In this document: positions 1 to 8,267 of the stretch, piece by piece
Layout of the letters: every line of letters starts with the position of its first letter
Numbering within the stretch: the first letter of the stretch is position 1
From: Saprospiraceae bacterium
GTDB lineage: Bacteria; Bacteroidota; Bacteroidia; Chitinophagales; Saprospiraceae
NCBI GenBank assembly: GCA_013214355.1
Contig: JABSSL010000054.1
Span: forward strand, 1 to 45,529
Direction of reading: 5' to 3'
Length of the DNA: 45,529 bases
Program-made: the position numbers and the translations under genes
The notes under the pieces: model-generated
Told to the model about the DNA's origin: nothing
What the model saw: only the letters and a program-made list of their open reading frames with translations
Databases searched by the model: none

Positions 1-2
1 CC

Positions 3-77
3 GAAAAACTGAGCGAAGCCTGGCGGCAGGCATTAGATTTTGTCACCTCAGAAATGATGAACTGGAAAAATGGTTAG
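3..77 (+). CDS. C-terminal tail of a gene cut by the window edge
   Basis: Frame 3 is open from the window edge to a TAG at 75-77 and gives 24 residues ending in EMMNWKNG. The composition (EKLSEAWRQALDFVTSEM) is that of an amphipathic helix and looks like real coding sequence, unlike the stop-rich DNA that follows. The other two frames read poorly. The family cannot be recognised from so little. It could also be chance reading. Confidence 0.45.
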   Translation, partial: EKLSEAWRQALDFVTSEMMNWKNG

Positions 78-888
78 TAACCCCATTCCTAGTATCATAA
101 GTATTGTCCTCGGTAATTCTTGCCACAATAGCTCTCTCATTGAGATGTTGACTTATCTACTAGCAATGAATAGCTTGGAGCCCAATCATAAAATGATGAT
201 ATAAACTTGATCACAAAGGATAATTGTTATCTAAACTCCTGTATCTATTACCCTTCGTAGAAACCGTACGGAAGCATTTAGTATTGTTATAAGAAAGTGT
301 TGACATTTCCCTTAATCAAGGGTAACATTCAACAACCTCAGCTTGGGAGTCAGTCAATTCCTCGAATTCCTTTGTCTTAATCTCTTGTTTGGGGGTACTT
401 TGAAATAGTTCCCAAAATTCTAGTTCTCTCTTGCTTGAGTATATTCTCGCTATGAGTATTATCCTTGAGTTGGGTAGCTTAGTATTCAGGAAGTTAAGGA
501 GGGATTGGTATGAGTTCTATAGAAAGACCAAACGAAACTTGGTGGCAAGCGTAATATTTCTTGATGACAGGAATAATGTGTTGATAATAAATGACTTATG
601 ATTGGGTTAGGCTCGCCATTTTAAGTATAAATCATTGGTGCCAGTTATTCAATCAAGTGATTCTTAGATTACTCTGTTGGCATCTTAACAGAATTCCTAA
701 TCTGTAGGAACGTCTCCACCTTAGCGCCAATGCTATACAATTAGTCCTTTTCATTTGCTATTGATCTTTCCAACGTTGGGTACAACAGGGAGCACTCTTA
801 ATTACGTTCATAATTGAATAGAAAGATGTTGTGGTAGATATAAAAAAGTAGGACTATGATTGAATAGTCCCACTTAATCGTGCATTGA

Positions 889-905
889 TGAGATGCACAG
901 TTCAT
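889..905 (+). repeat. 17-bp direct repeat, copy 1
   Basis: TGAGATGCACAGTTCAT is present here and again at 1288-1304, 399 bp apart. Similarity continues weakly upstream (tgcattga here, tgcaatg there). The copies bracket the most AT-rich block in the window. Read on the minus strand each copy begins ATGAACTGTGCATC, so both encode MNCASH in the same frame. The pair could be a target or recombination-site duplication, or a local duplication. Confidence 0.7.
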
Positions 906-1287
906 GACTGCAATATGCAAATATTTATGGATACCTTCAAATGAAAATAAATAAAAATTCAGAGTTATTTTAATATAAAAACCGATTAGGTTTAGGTTTA
1001 GTTGATTTTCATGATAATAAAAACTGTTTAGAGATATAATTAAATTTTTGTTGTAATAATTTAATTTTATAGTATTAGTTAAGATTTTGTGTTGAAGTTC
1101 TCTGTATGGTGATGTTTTAGGGTTAAGTGGATTTTTTAGTGATTTTCTTATTTTGGTAAATTGTATAAAATATTTTTTGTTTAAGCATTTCTTGTGTTGC
1201 GTTGCAGAATTCCCTACTTTTGGAGAGGATGTAAAAGTGGAGGTGATGACCACTATCCAGTATTTTAGAGCAACAATGGATGCAATG

Positions 1288-1304
1288 TGAGATGCACAGT
1301 TCAT
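1288..1304 (+). repeat. 17-bp direct repeat, copy 2
   Basis: This is the second exact copy of TGAGATGCACAGTTCAT. It ends 39 bp before the ATG chosen for the EAD11-like gene and could lie in that gene's leader. A GTG at 1287 would let the repeat be translated as the start of a longer form of that protein; the first copy carries an ATG in the equivalent place at 888. Confidence 0.7.
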
Positions 1305-1343
1305 AAACCCCTTAATCTCTCGTTGTATCAGCAACTTTTTATT

Positions 1344-1670
1344 ATGAAAGATCAAAAATTTATTGCTGGACTTGAGAGATTTTTTCGCATAACCTGTAAA
1401 GAACAGCCACTAAAAGACTTAAATAGGGTCAAAGGTGAAGTTATAGGATTAATTGAAAAAGGTCAGCTATTATCTGCTGCAAGGATGCTGGCAGAGTTTT
1501 TCAGGCAAAAAGATTTGGCTTTATATAGAACTGCCATAATAGTTTCAATGGAGGTCTACACCCTAGAGGAAGCTGTGGTTGGGGGAAGATTAGCTTGGGA
1601 TCAGGAGAATGAGACCAGGTGCAGGTTAGCAAATAAGATGATGAAGATGATTTACCCGAATATAGCTTAG
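1344..1670 (+). CDS. Small EAD11-like (effector-associated domain) protein
   Basis: This encodes a 108-residue all-helical soluble protein without signal peptide or membrane segment. Residues about 28-103 follow the pattern I associate with effector-associated domain 11: a helix with 'LIEKGQLLSAARMLAEF', then 'DLALYRTAIIVSMEVYTLEE', a short turn, and a final helix with 'ENETRCRLANKMMKMI'. EADs are small adaptor domains that pair components of NTP-dependent conflict and signalling systems by homotypic contacts. The start is placed at the ATG (MKDQKF); an in-frame GTG at 1287 would add 19 residues but lies inside the 17-bp repeat. The protein stands alone in AT-rich DNA with no effector beside it. 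A second EAD11-like domain occurs in the protein encoded at 37810-38901. The family call is by eye; an unrelated helical protein is the alternative. Confidence 0.55.
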   Translation: MKDQKFIAGLERFFRITCKEQPLKDLNRVKGEVIGLIEKGQLLSAARMLAEFFRQKDLALYRTAIIVSMEVYTLEEAVVGGRLAWDQENETRCRLANKMMKMIYPNIA

Positions 1671-2057
1671 ATTTAGAGTCTTATTCACATGAATAAATTT
1701 TTTCAGCCTTGCATTCTGATAGGATGTTCTGTATTGCTAGCTGATCTACGGGATAGTATTGATAGGAGTATAGATATTTAAAATAGTATATCAGCCTTGA
1801 TCAGGAAATATTCAGACTTTTAAATTTGATGTAGATAAAAAGCATAGGCCGAAAGAAGGCCAGGGATATTATAGTTTCAATACCGTAGATATATCATCAA
1901 TTAACTCCTAGGAAAAAGGATACAATTCTATGCACTAATGGTTTTACTTTCTCCGAATGCTAAAGCAAATGTATGTCCCGAATCAGGGCACTATAGATAA
2001 GTGCCCATTTCCCTGCTGTTCCTTACATATATTATTTAAGAAATAACATATTACATC
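1671..2057. other. Intergenic stretch with a terminator-like hairpin
   Basis: No confident gene lies here. A 30-codon frame at 1689-1781 (MNKFFQPCILIGCSVLLADL) looks superficially like a lipoprotein signal but stops at once and is probably chance or a remnant. At 1986-2006 there is a perfect 7-bp stem, GGGCACT-atagata-AGTGCCC. It lies just beyond the 3' end of the minus-strand gene at 2058 and could help end its transcript, although no strong T-run follows it. Confidence 0.4.
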
Positions 2058-3974
2058 CTAGTAAAGTATTCTGAACTTAATAGTGTGTTTGATCTCCTTC
2101 AGGTCAGTCAATACTTCCTCACTGTACTTCTTGTTGATATCCGTAATCACATAACCGATGTGATTGTTCGTCTTTAAATATTGGCCTAGGATATTAATCT
2201 TATGCTTTGCCAAAACACTATTGATGTTGGCGATTAGTCCAGGGCGGTTTTCATGGATATGAATCAAGCGGTGTGCATTCTTGAGCTTTGGTAGTTGGAG
2301 GCGGGGGAAGTTTAGACTATGTGCTGAGCTTCCGGTATTGATGTACTCAATGATTTTATTGGGTACAAAGGAAGCCGTATCTGTCTGAGCCTCTACTGTG
2401 CGTCCACCGATATATGGGGTCAGGATCACATTGTCAAAAGCGCTCAATTCCGTTCGGAAGTCTGTCTGCTCATCAAAAGGATGTTGAGGGAACACATCCA
2501 CTCCAGCCCCTAGCAACTTACCAGATTTTAGATTTTCCAGTAAAGCTTCCATCTCGACAGCCTGGCCATTGCATAGGTTGATTAAAACGCTATTATCCTG
2601 CATGGCATTGAAGGCTAAACGGTCAAAGAAGCCTTCGTTCTCCGATCGATTATCAACATTAATCGATACCACGTTCGACTTACGGATCAATTCCTTCAGG
2701 CTTTGGCATTTCACGGCTTTACCTAGGGCTGGTTTTTCTACGATATCATAAAAGTAAACATCCATCCCCATGGCCTCCGCCAGGATTGACAGTTGTTGCC
2801 CAGAGTGGCCATAACCGATAATCCCAAGCTTTTTACCACGCAATTCGAATCCACTATGGCCGCTGCGATCCCAGCTACCCGCTTTCATCCGTTTGTCATA
2901 CACCGGAATACGACGTAGTAGCATGATGATTTGTCCGATCGCCAGCTCCACTACCGAACGAGTATTGGTATAAGGGGCATTGAATACAATCACTCCTTTA
3001 TCCGCACAAGCGCCCAAGTCAACCTGGCTGGTACCATTACCAAAAATGCAAATGGCCATCAAGCGATTGGCACTTTCTAAAAGGCTTTTGGTAATCGGTG
3101 TCTTCGGTAGAACGCCAAGAATCGAGGCTTTTTTCAGTTTTTTTGTTAGTTCTTTTTCCGAAACGCTTTCTTTCAAGGCTTTGACCTCATACCCTTCTCC
3201 CTCGAAAACAGCAGCGGCATCTTCGTGCACCCCTTCCATCAACAAGACCTGGATCCGATTCTTAGGATAGGACAGCGCCCTAGGCATCTGGTTTACGTAG
3301 AGGAATTCATCAAAGGAAGGCGTGATGTGGTCGGCCTTGTCCAAGATGTTTTCCCGTAAGACGTTCTCCGTAAAGGCAAAAAACTGATGAGCGATACCTG
3401 CTTCCACCATCTCAAAATCAGTGTAAGCATCTCCGATAACCATGATCTTGCCGTCTAGTCCTAAGGCTTTCAAGGTTCTAGATTTACCTTTACTATGCGC
3501 CAGATAATTCTCTTGATCAAAGTCGGTGACCCAGCCTTCGTCGTCGTAAACGAATGTATTAGCTAATACAAAGTCGGGATCAATATCATAAGCTTGCACA
3601 ATGGGGTCAATAAAGTCCTTGAAACCATTGGATACAATATATACTCGTCCCTTATTTTTCTTGAAAAAGGCCTTATTCCTGGAAAAGGAAATAGATACCT
3701 TTTTCTTCATTCGTCGAACCAATTTCTCTAGGTGACTACGATGCACTTTTAGTAAACCTAAGCGCCGAGTAAGCGAATCATTAAAGGTGATTTTTCCATC
3801 TACTCCCAAGGAAGTGATCTTCTTGATCTCCTCTACAATTTCATCCTTATTCGCTGCATCTTTCAGTACGATTTCCGCCAGTTCTTCCAAGGCTTCCACC
3901 TGCATGAAGGTGCTATCAAAATCGATGATGACCCAGCTATTTTGAGCTTGTACGGTCTCAGTATCAAATGACAT
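2058..3974 (-). CDS. SerB-like phosphatase fused to a degenerate SerA-like dehydrogenase with ACT domain
   Basis: This 638-residue fusion starts at the ATG encoding MSFDTETV; a longer frame upstream adds an unlikely 46 residues. Residues 12-225 are a HAD-IB phosphoserine phosphatase with all motifs: D18-F-D20-S-T, S115 in VSNGF, K162/K164, and GDAYTD (181-186). Residues 240-560 align along their length with phosphoglycerate dehydrogenase SerA, including the NAD-binding GYGHSG (387-392) and D410. A C-terminal ACT domain (about 568-638) contains the serine-site-like HIHENRPG. The SerA catalytic triad is not conserved: Arg is N469 (LINLCNG), Glu is H498 (VFPQHP) and His is Y521 (TPYIGG). The substrate-contact Arg (RSRT in E. 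coli) reads PKT at about 290-292. The phosphatase should therefore be active and the dehydrogenase half is probably a regulatory or ligand-sensing pseudo-enzyme. The gene is divergent from the lipoprotein at 4119. Confidence 0.85.
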   Translation of the reverse strand: MSFDTETVQAQNSWVIIDFDSTFMQVEALEELAEIVLKDAANKDEIVEEIKKITSLGVDGKITFNDSLTRRLGLLKVHRSHLEKLVRRMKKKVSISFSRNKAFFKKNKGRVYIVSNGFKDFIDPIVQAYDIDPDFVLANTFVYDDEGWVTDFDQENYLAHSKGKSRTLKALGLDGKIMVIGDAYTDFEMVEAGIAHQFFAFTENVLRENILDKADHITPSFDEFLYVNQMPRALSYPKNRIQVLLMEGVHEDAAAVFEGEGYEVKALKESVSEKELTKKLKKASILGVLPKTPITKSLLESANRLMAICIFGNGTSQVDLGACADKGVIVFNAPYTNTRSVVELAIGQIIMLLRRIPVYDKRMKAGSWDRSGHSGFELRGKKLGIIGYGHSGQQLSILAEAMGMDVYFYDIVEKPALGKAVKCQSLKELIRKSNVVSINVDNRSENEGFFDRLAFNAMQDNSVLINLCNGQAVEMEALLENLKSGKLLGAGVDVFPQHPFDEQTDFRTELSAFDNVILTPYIGGRTVEAQTDTASFVPNKIIEYINTGSSAHSLNFPRLQLPKLKNAHRLIHIHENRPGLIANINSVLAKHKINILGQYLKTNNHIGYVITDINKKYSEEVLTDLKEIKHTIKFRILY

Positions 3975-4118
3975 GACTAAATGTTTTTGTTTGACGCTGC
4001 GAAAATGCGGAATTGTGCTGGAAAAAGGGTAATATTTTAACGATAAAGATGACAGGCTACAGAAAAAGGTTTGAAGGGGAGGAATCAAAATACATCTTGG
4101 TATCTTGATCACAAATAG

Positions 4119-5345
4119 ATGGCCCTTATGGTAAAGAATACAGACTACTTACAAATCCTGCTAATCATGGCCAGCTTCAGTTTTCTTTCCTTGTTCGGTT
4201 GTCGAAAGTCAGGGATGACGGATGGGCAATCTATTGAACAGGGTTCGTTTACAATCACGTCTAGAACCCAAACATCTAGCCGCTATGATATCAATACGGC
4301 TAGCAGAAGGAGGGATACGATTACCAAGTATAAGGTACAGTATGCCGGCGAGCCACTGCCGTTCCCCGATGAAGCTGGCCGGGACCATATGTGGAAGGTT
4401 TATCTCCTATCAGCAACACCAAGCCCTGCGCTATTGACTATCGGTCGGTCCGCTTTCCTGTGGTCTGAAAAGGATGGCCAATTGGTGTCTACTCAGTTAC
4501 TGTTACCCAGTGACGATTTCCTTACACTGCAGCCCATTGGTGCATCGATAGAAATGATGCAACCACAGTGGACGATCTATCAAACGGATGATCGTGAGGC
4601 CTCCATAGAGCTTATGGGCAGCTCTCATCTTTTGGTTAACCAGGAGAAATTAATTAGCCTTTCAGACCTTACTGTTTTTTCTATCCCTAGGATGAGACGC
4701 CTTATCGACGACTTCTATCCACAAACCAGTAATGGTGCCCAAGGATTATCACCCGATGAGCAACAGATTGTGATGATCGGTAGTAAATCAGATGAAGTTG
4801 ATCGCATGCGTTATAATTATGGTCTGATGGTATACCCGCTCAATGGAGGAGAGGCCTACGTCTTGTCGATTGACCCAAATGCAACGCGGCTTCCAGAATA
4901 CGAATTGATCAATCCAGATTGGTTTAGCACTTATTACGAATGGGAGAAATCGAAGGATGGAACATACCGACTAGTGGAGAGAAAGTTAGCTCAACAGCCC
5001 TTTTGGCAAGGTTGGTTTCGCGGCCCAGGAGATCAGCGTTTTAGTTTGAAACCGGTATCAGAGGAATTGTTACCACGCTTTGGTGAGTTTGTCAGAGCAA
5101 AACTGGCCTTGCCTTCGGATGCTATTCAACAGGAGCAAACGGAGAGTTTCCAGTACTTGAAGTTTGTCCATGAAGGCAAACGATTTACGATCAGCTATTG
5201 GGAAGAGGGCCAACAGTTAGGTTTTAGTGTTGATCTCTTAGAGCGGGGAAATGGAGCAACAGATGAAGTGGTCAATGCAATAGGCGAGGCCTTTAACGAG
5301 GAACTGGCTAAAGGGAATTATCAGAAATATTTTACTAACTTGTGA
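4119..5345 (+). CDS. Lipoprotein of unknown function
   Basis: The 408-residue product has an N-terminal hydrophobic segment (LQILLIMASFSFLSLFGC) ending in a lipobox Cys at residue 28, so it is expected to be a lipid-anchored envelope protein. An alternative ATG three codons later (MVKNTDY) would keep the lipobox. The mature part is mixed alpha/beta with no motif I recognise; the region around residues 230-290 (SKSDEVDRMRYNYGLMVYPL, ending NPDWFSTYYEWEK) looks like a compact globular domain. The stop codon directly abuts the next frame, so it is very likely cotranscribed with the alpha/beta hydrolase downstream. A role in a shared envelope or lipid-related pathway is possible but not shown by the sequence. 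Confidence 0.75.
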   Translation: MALMVKNTDYLQILLIMASFSFLSLFGCRKSGMTDGQSIEQGSFTITSRTQTSSRYDINTASRRRDTITKYKVQYAGEPLPFPDEAGRDHMWKVYLLSATPSPALLTIGRSAFLWSEKDGQLVSTQLLLPSDDFLTLQPIGASIEMMQPQWTIYQTDDREASIELMGSSHLLVNQEKLISLSDLTVFSIPRMRRLIDDFYPQTSNGAQGLSPDEQQIVMIGSKSDEVDRMRYNYGLMVYPLNGGEAYVLSIDPNATRLPEYELINPDWFSTYYEWEKSKDGTYRLVERKLAQQPFWQGWFRGPGDQRFSLKPVSEELLPRFGEFVRAKLALPSDAIQQEQTESFQYLKFVHEGKRFTISYWEEGQQLGFSVDLLERGNGATDEVVNAIGEAFNEELAKGNYQKYFTNL

Positions 5346-5357
5346 TTGAAAACTCAT

Positions 5358-6401
5358 ATGATGACATTACCCGAAAACATTTGGAAAGCTTTTGCCGCTC
5401 ACTACGAGCAACGCTTCGATGAAGGAGACACTCCATCCGTACAGCCCAAGCTGTTGTCGGAAGTAAATCAACCTATTCCGTGTAATATTTCTGGGTTCTA
5501 TTTTGATCATCACAAACTGCGGCCGGGCAATGGCCCACGGATTCTTTATCATGGTGAGCCCACTGCCGATGTGATCATTTTGACTCATGGCTTCACAGAT
5601 TCTCCCTTTTATATGCAAGCGGTTGCGGAGTCTTTTTTTCTACAAGGCTTGAATGTTGTTCTTCCGCTGCTGCCCGCGCATGGGTTAAGGGAGCCAGATG
5701 CCCTAATTCGTGATGAACAGTTAGATACGCGCTGGCGGGCCACCCTGGATCATTCGGTGGAAGTGGCCGAAATGCTGGGGAAACGTGTCTCCATTGGCGG
5801 TTTTTCTACGGGTGGTGCACTCAGTTTAAATAAGATACTTCGGAGTCCGGGACAAATAGGAGGAGGTTTGTTTCTCTTCTCTGCGGCCCTCTCCCTGGGG
5901 AAATGGGTAGATAAAATAGGTAATCGTGAATGGGTAGAATGGACCATTAGTTTCTTCATGGATAAGGAGGCAGTACCTGGTGATGGCCCCGACCCATATA
6001 AATATCCCGTGCTTCCCCTTTCCGTAGCATCCGAGATTGTAGAGATCATTCGGGAGAACAATCAACTGCTTCGCCAGCTAGAAGCTTGGGGAATCCCCGT
6101 TTTTGCGGCCCACTCACACCACGACGAAACAACACCGATTAAAGGAGTAGCGGACTTTCTTGAAGAATATGTACCTATTGATCAAAAGTTATTCTTTGAG
6201 ATCGAGGAGGAGGTGATGCATGCGGCCTTGCCCTTGCGAGAAAATGTTCCGGTTGATTATACAAAAATTGGAAGCCCAAAGGATAAGGAAGAGGATCGGA
6301 AGCAAAAGCGAGAGAAGTGGTTGCGACACGTCACTGCCAATCCTTTGTTTGGGGAGATGATGGGGCAGGCCATGGGCTTTTTTCGGAAAAAGCTGGGCTA
6401 G
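5358..6401 (+). CDS. Alpha/beta hydrolase (esterase/lipase-like)
   Basis: A 347-residue serine hydrolase. The oxyanion-hole segment is THGFTDSPF (76-84), the nucleophile is S150 in the elbow GGFSTGG, and the likely acid and base are D256 (HSHHDETTP) and H288 (EEEVMHAAL), in the right order and spacing for the monoacylglycerol-lipase/carboxylesterase branch. I start at ATG 5358; an in-frame TTG at 5346 directly follows the upstream stop, and a second ATG at 5361 is equally possible. There is no signal peptide, so it is probably cytosolic. It is the second gene of a pair with the lipoprotein at 4119. The substrate cannot be told from sequence. Confidence 0.85.
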   Translation: MMTLPENIWKAFAAHYEQRFDEGDTPSVQPKLLSEVNQPIPCNISGFYFDHHKLRPGNGPRILYHGEPTADVIILTHGFTDSPFYMQAVAESFFLQGLNVVLPLLPAHGLREPDALIRDEQLDTRWRATLDHSVEVAEMLGKRVSIGGFSTGGALSLNKILRSPGQIGGGLFLFSAALSLGKWVDKIGNREWVEWTISFFMDKEAVPGDGPDPYKYPVLPLSVASEIVEIIRENNQLLRQLEAWGIPVFAAHSHHDETTPIKGVADFLEEYVPIDQKLFFEIEEEVMHAALPLRENVPVDYTKIGSPKDKEEDRKQKREKWLRHVTANPLFGEMMGQAMGFFRKKLG

Positions 6402-6571
6402 GCTTTCAATGTCTTACACCACGTCATGGCTAGGGAAATCTTCGGAAGTCTGATTTGCCCCCCTAGTCCTCCTACCGCAATCAGCCATAAGTCGACCATT
6501 CCTACATTGATACCACCTCACCTTTGAAAGTTTCAAGCCTTTACTTAACTTTCCCCTGAAATAAATAGCTA

Positions 6572-7378
6572 ATGAGAAAACCAGGCAAGACGTATTTTGC
6601 TTCAGACTTTCATTTGGGGGTAGATGGGCAGTTGAGTAGCAGAGAGCGAGAGCAGAAGATCGTCCGCTGGCTGGATTTCATAAAAGCAGATGCTGAGGCC
6701 ATTTATTTGGTGGGTGATGTGTTTGATTTTTGGTTTGAATATCAGACAGTTGTGCCAAAAGGCTACGTTCGCCTCCTAGGTAAGCTTGCCGAGCTCAAAG
6801 ATGTGGGAATTGCTATTTATTTTTTTACGGGGAATCATGATATGTGGATGTTTCGTTATTTCGAGGAGGAATTTGGGATTCCTATATACCGGAAACCGAT
6901 CGTACGAGAAATTTATGGAAAAACCTTCTTCATTGGGCATGGCGATGGCCTAGGCCCGGGAGATCATGGGTATAAATTCCTGAAAAAAGTATTTGCCAAT
7001 CCGGTATGCCAATGGCTATTTGAAAGACTACATCCCAACTTCGGGGTATCTTTAGCCAGTTATTGGTCACGCAAAAGCCGTTCTGTCCAGCCCGTCGGTA
7101 AAGAATTCTATGGCGAGGACAAGGAATGGTTGATTATATATTCCAATCAAAAACTTGAAACAACACCTGCTGACTATTTTGTCTTTGGGCACCGACACTT
7201 ACCCATCAATCACGTGCTAAAAAACGGCACTAGCCGTTATATTAATCTGGGGGACTGGTTATTCGATTACGCTTATGCCGTCTTCGACGGCCAAAACATG
7301 GAGCTTCAATTCTTTGAAAATGGTGCAGGAAAAGTATTCGGCAATCAGAACCTTACAAATAAGCCTGCTGAGCCTTAG
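6572..7378 (+). CDS. lpxH: UDP-2,3-diacylglucosamine diphosphatase LpxH-like
   Basis: A 268-residue calcineurin-like phosphoesterase with the full LpxH motif set: D12-F-H14 in SDFHLG, D49 in VGDVFDFWFE, GNHD (87-90), GHGDG (122-126) and FGHRH (205-209). The DFWFEY insert and the HPNF segment are typical of LpxH rather than generic phosphoesterases. It would hydrolyse UDP-2,3-diacylglucosamine to lipid X on the cytosolic face of the inner membrane during lipid A synthesis, as expected in a Gram-negative bacterium. The 3' end overlaps the start of the following secreted-protein gene, so the two are probably cotranscribed. Confidence 0.88.
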   Translation: MRKPGKTYFASDFHLGVDGQLSSREREQKIVRWLDFIKADAEAIYLVGDVFDFWFEYQTVVPKGYVRLLGKLAELKDVGIAIYFFTGNHDMWMFRYFEEEFGIPIYRKPIVREIYGKTFFIGHGDGLGPGDHGYKFLKKVFANPVCQWLFERLHPNFGVSLASYWSRKSRSVQPVGKEFYGEDKEWLIIYSNQKLETTPADYFVFGHRHLPINHVLKNGTSRYINLGDWLFDYAYAVFDGQNMELQFFENGAGKVFGNQNLTNKPAEP

Positions 7379-8168
7379 TTGCTTGATCGCTTATGTTAGG
7401 GTAGGATTTGCACAACCGTCCAATGTCGCTAGTAGTATTCAGGACTTGATTCCTGGAAAGTACGCCTATTTTACGACTGACAAACTCAAACGGATCTACG
7501 CGGTGAACGCCGCTAATGAATTGATTCAGTTTGATTCCAATGGTAAGGAGTTATTTCGTTATAACAACAACACCTTAGGGGAATTGACCTATATCGATAC
7601 CTCTAATCCCTTTAATCTCCTCCTCTTCTACCCAGAGTTTCAAACTATTATTATACTGGATCGTACGCTTAACCCCACCGCAGAGCTTAACCTTCTCACC
7701 ACAGAGGTGGGGGACCCTATGGCTGTGGCCCTTTCTAACGACAATCAGTTGTGGATCTATGATGCAGCGAGCTTACAGTTGAAGAAGCTAAATGCCAAGG
7801 GTGAGGTATTGCTAAGTAGTGGGGATCTTAGTTTAGGACTGCCTTCACCTCCAGTGCCAGAGCAAATCGTGGCTAGTGCGGACCGGGTTTATCTGAATGA
7901 TCCATCCAAAGGCTTGATCATCTTCAACAATTTTGGACAATATCTACAGATGGTCCCTATCCGTGGCATTACGTATTTTCAAGTATTAGATCAGCAGTTG
8001 ATCTATCGGGTAAAGAATGGAAAGCTGTATTCCTATAATCTACAGTCATTACTAACGAGTCCTATCGACCTGGCCAATCAAACGGCAAAATCCCGTTGTG
8101 TTAACATTCAATCAGGACTCCTGTACTCCATGCATTCGGACGGGATTCGAATCGAATTTTTGAAGTAA
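7320..8168 (+). CDS. Secreted propeller-like protein of unknown function
   Basis: The 282-residue product starts with a signal peptide (hydrophobic core ISLLSLSCLIAYV, likely cleavage after GFAQ). The mature part has repeated short strands with tags such as YFTTDKLKRIYAVNAANELI, QLWIYDAASLQLKKL and RVYLNDPSKGLIIFNN, spaced as in NHL/TolB-type beta-propellers that read out a value along a path. I choose ATG 7320, which overlaps the end of lpxH by 59 bp; an earlier ATG at 7275 adds a poor N-terminus. Overlap with lpxH suggests one transcript. Function is unknown. Confidence 0.72.
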   Translation: MVQEKYSAIRTLQISLLSLSCLIAYVRVGFAQPSNVASSIQDLIPGKYAYFTTDKLKRIYAVNAANELIQFDSNGKELFRYNNNTLGELTYIDTSNPFNLLLFYPEFQTIIILDRTLNPTAELNLLTTEVGDPMAVALSNDNQLWIYDAASLQLKKLNAKGEVLLSSGDLSLGLPSPPVPEQIVASADRVYLNDPSKGLIIFNNFGQYLQMVPIRGITYFQVLDQQLIYRVKNGKLYSYNLQSLLTSPIDLANQTAKSRCVNIQSGLLYSMHSDGIRIEFLK

Positions 8169-8185
8169 GGGATACCAAAAGGCAT

Positions 8186-8252
8186 ATCTAGCATCAAACC
8201 ACACTTCTCTATAGTGATTGAAATACAGAAAACTACGATTTGATGCCTAGAT
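8186..8252. terminator. Inverted repeat between convergent genes
   Basis: ATCTAGCATCAAA (8186-8198) and TTTGATGCCTAGAT (8239-8252) pair along 13 bp with one bulge, with a 40-nt loop. The repeat lies between genes that converge at 8168 (+) and 8268 (-), the place for a bidirectional terminator. The large loop makes this less certain than a compact hairpin. Confidence 0.45.
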
Positions 8253-8267
8253 TAGAATCATTTCATC

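Larger units (their letters stand above)
78..1343. other. Gene-poor AT-rich stretch, possibly decayed DNA
   Basis: No convincing gene lies here. All plus frames are broken by frequent stops. One 49-codon frame at 452-601 (starting MSIILELGSLVFRKL) is the only plus-strand reading with protein-like composition, and I do not trust it as a gene. About 905-1200 is markedly richer in A+T than the rest of the window. A minus-strand frame stays open from 1355 to 798, but it encodes a Lys/Asn/Ile/Tyr-rich polypeptide without recognisable features. Small dyads such as CCCTT-AATC-AAGGG near 310 occur. The stretch may be a degraded insertion or an intergenic island. Confidence 0.4.

Noticed and set aside
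889-1304. CRISPR-like or integron-like array
   Set aside because: There are only two repeat copies 399 bp apart, with no further units, no cas genes and no integrase next to them.
798-1355. Minus-strand 185-codon open frame across the AT-rich block
   Set aside because: The product is Lys/Asn/Ile/Tyr-rich with no recognisable motif, begins at TTG (or at an ATG inside the direct repeat), and overlaps the start of the EAD11-like gene. It is kept only as an oddity in the repeat finding.
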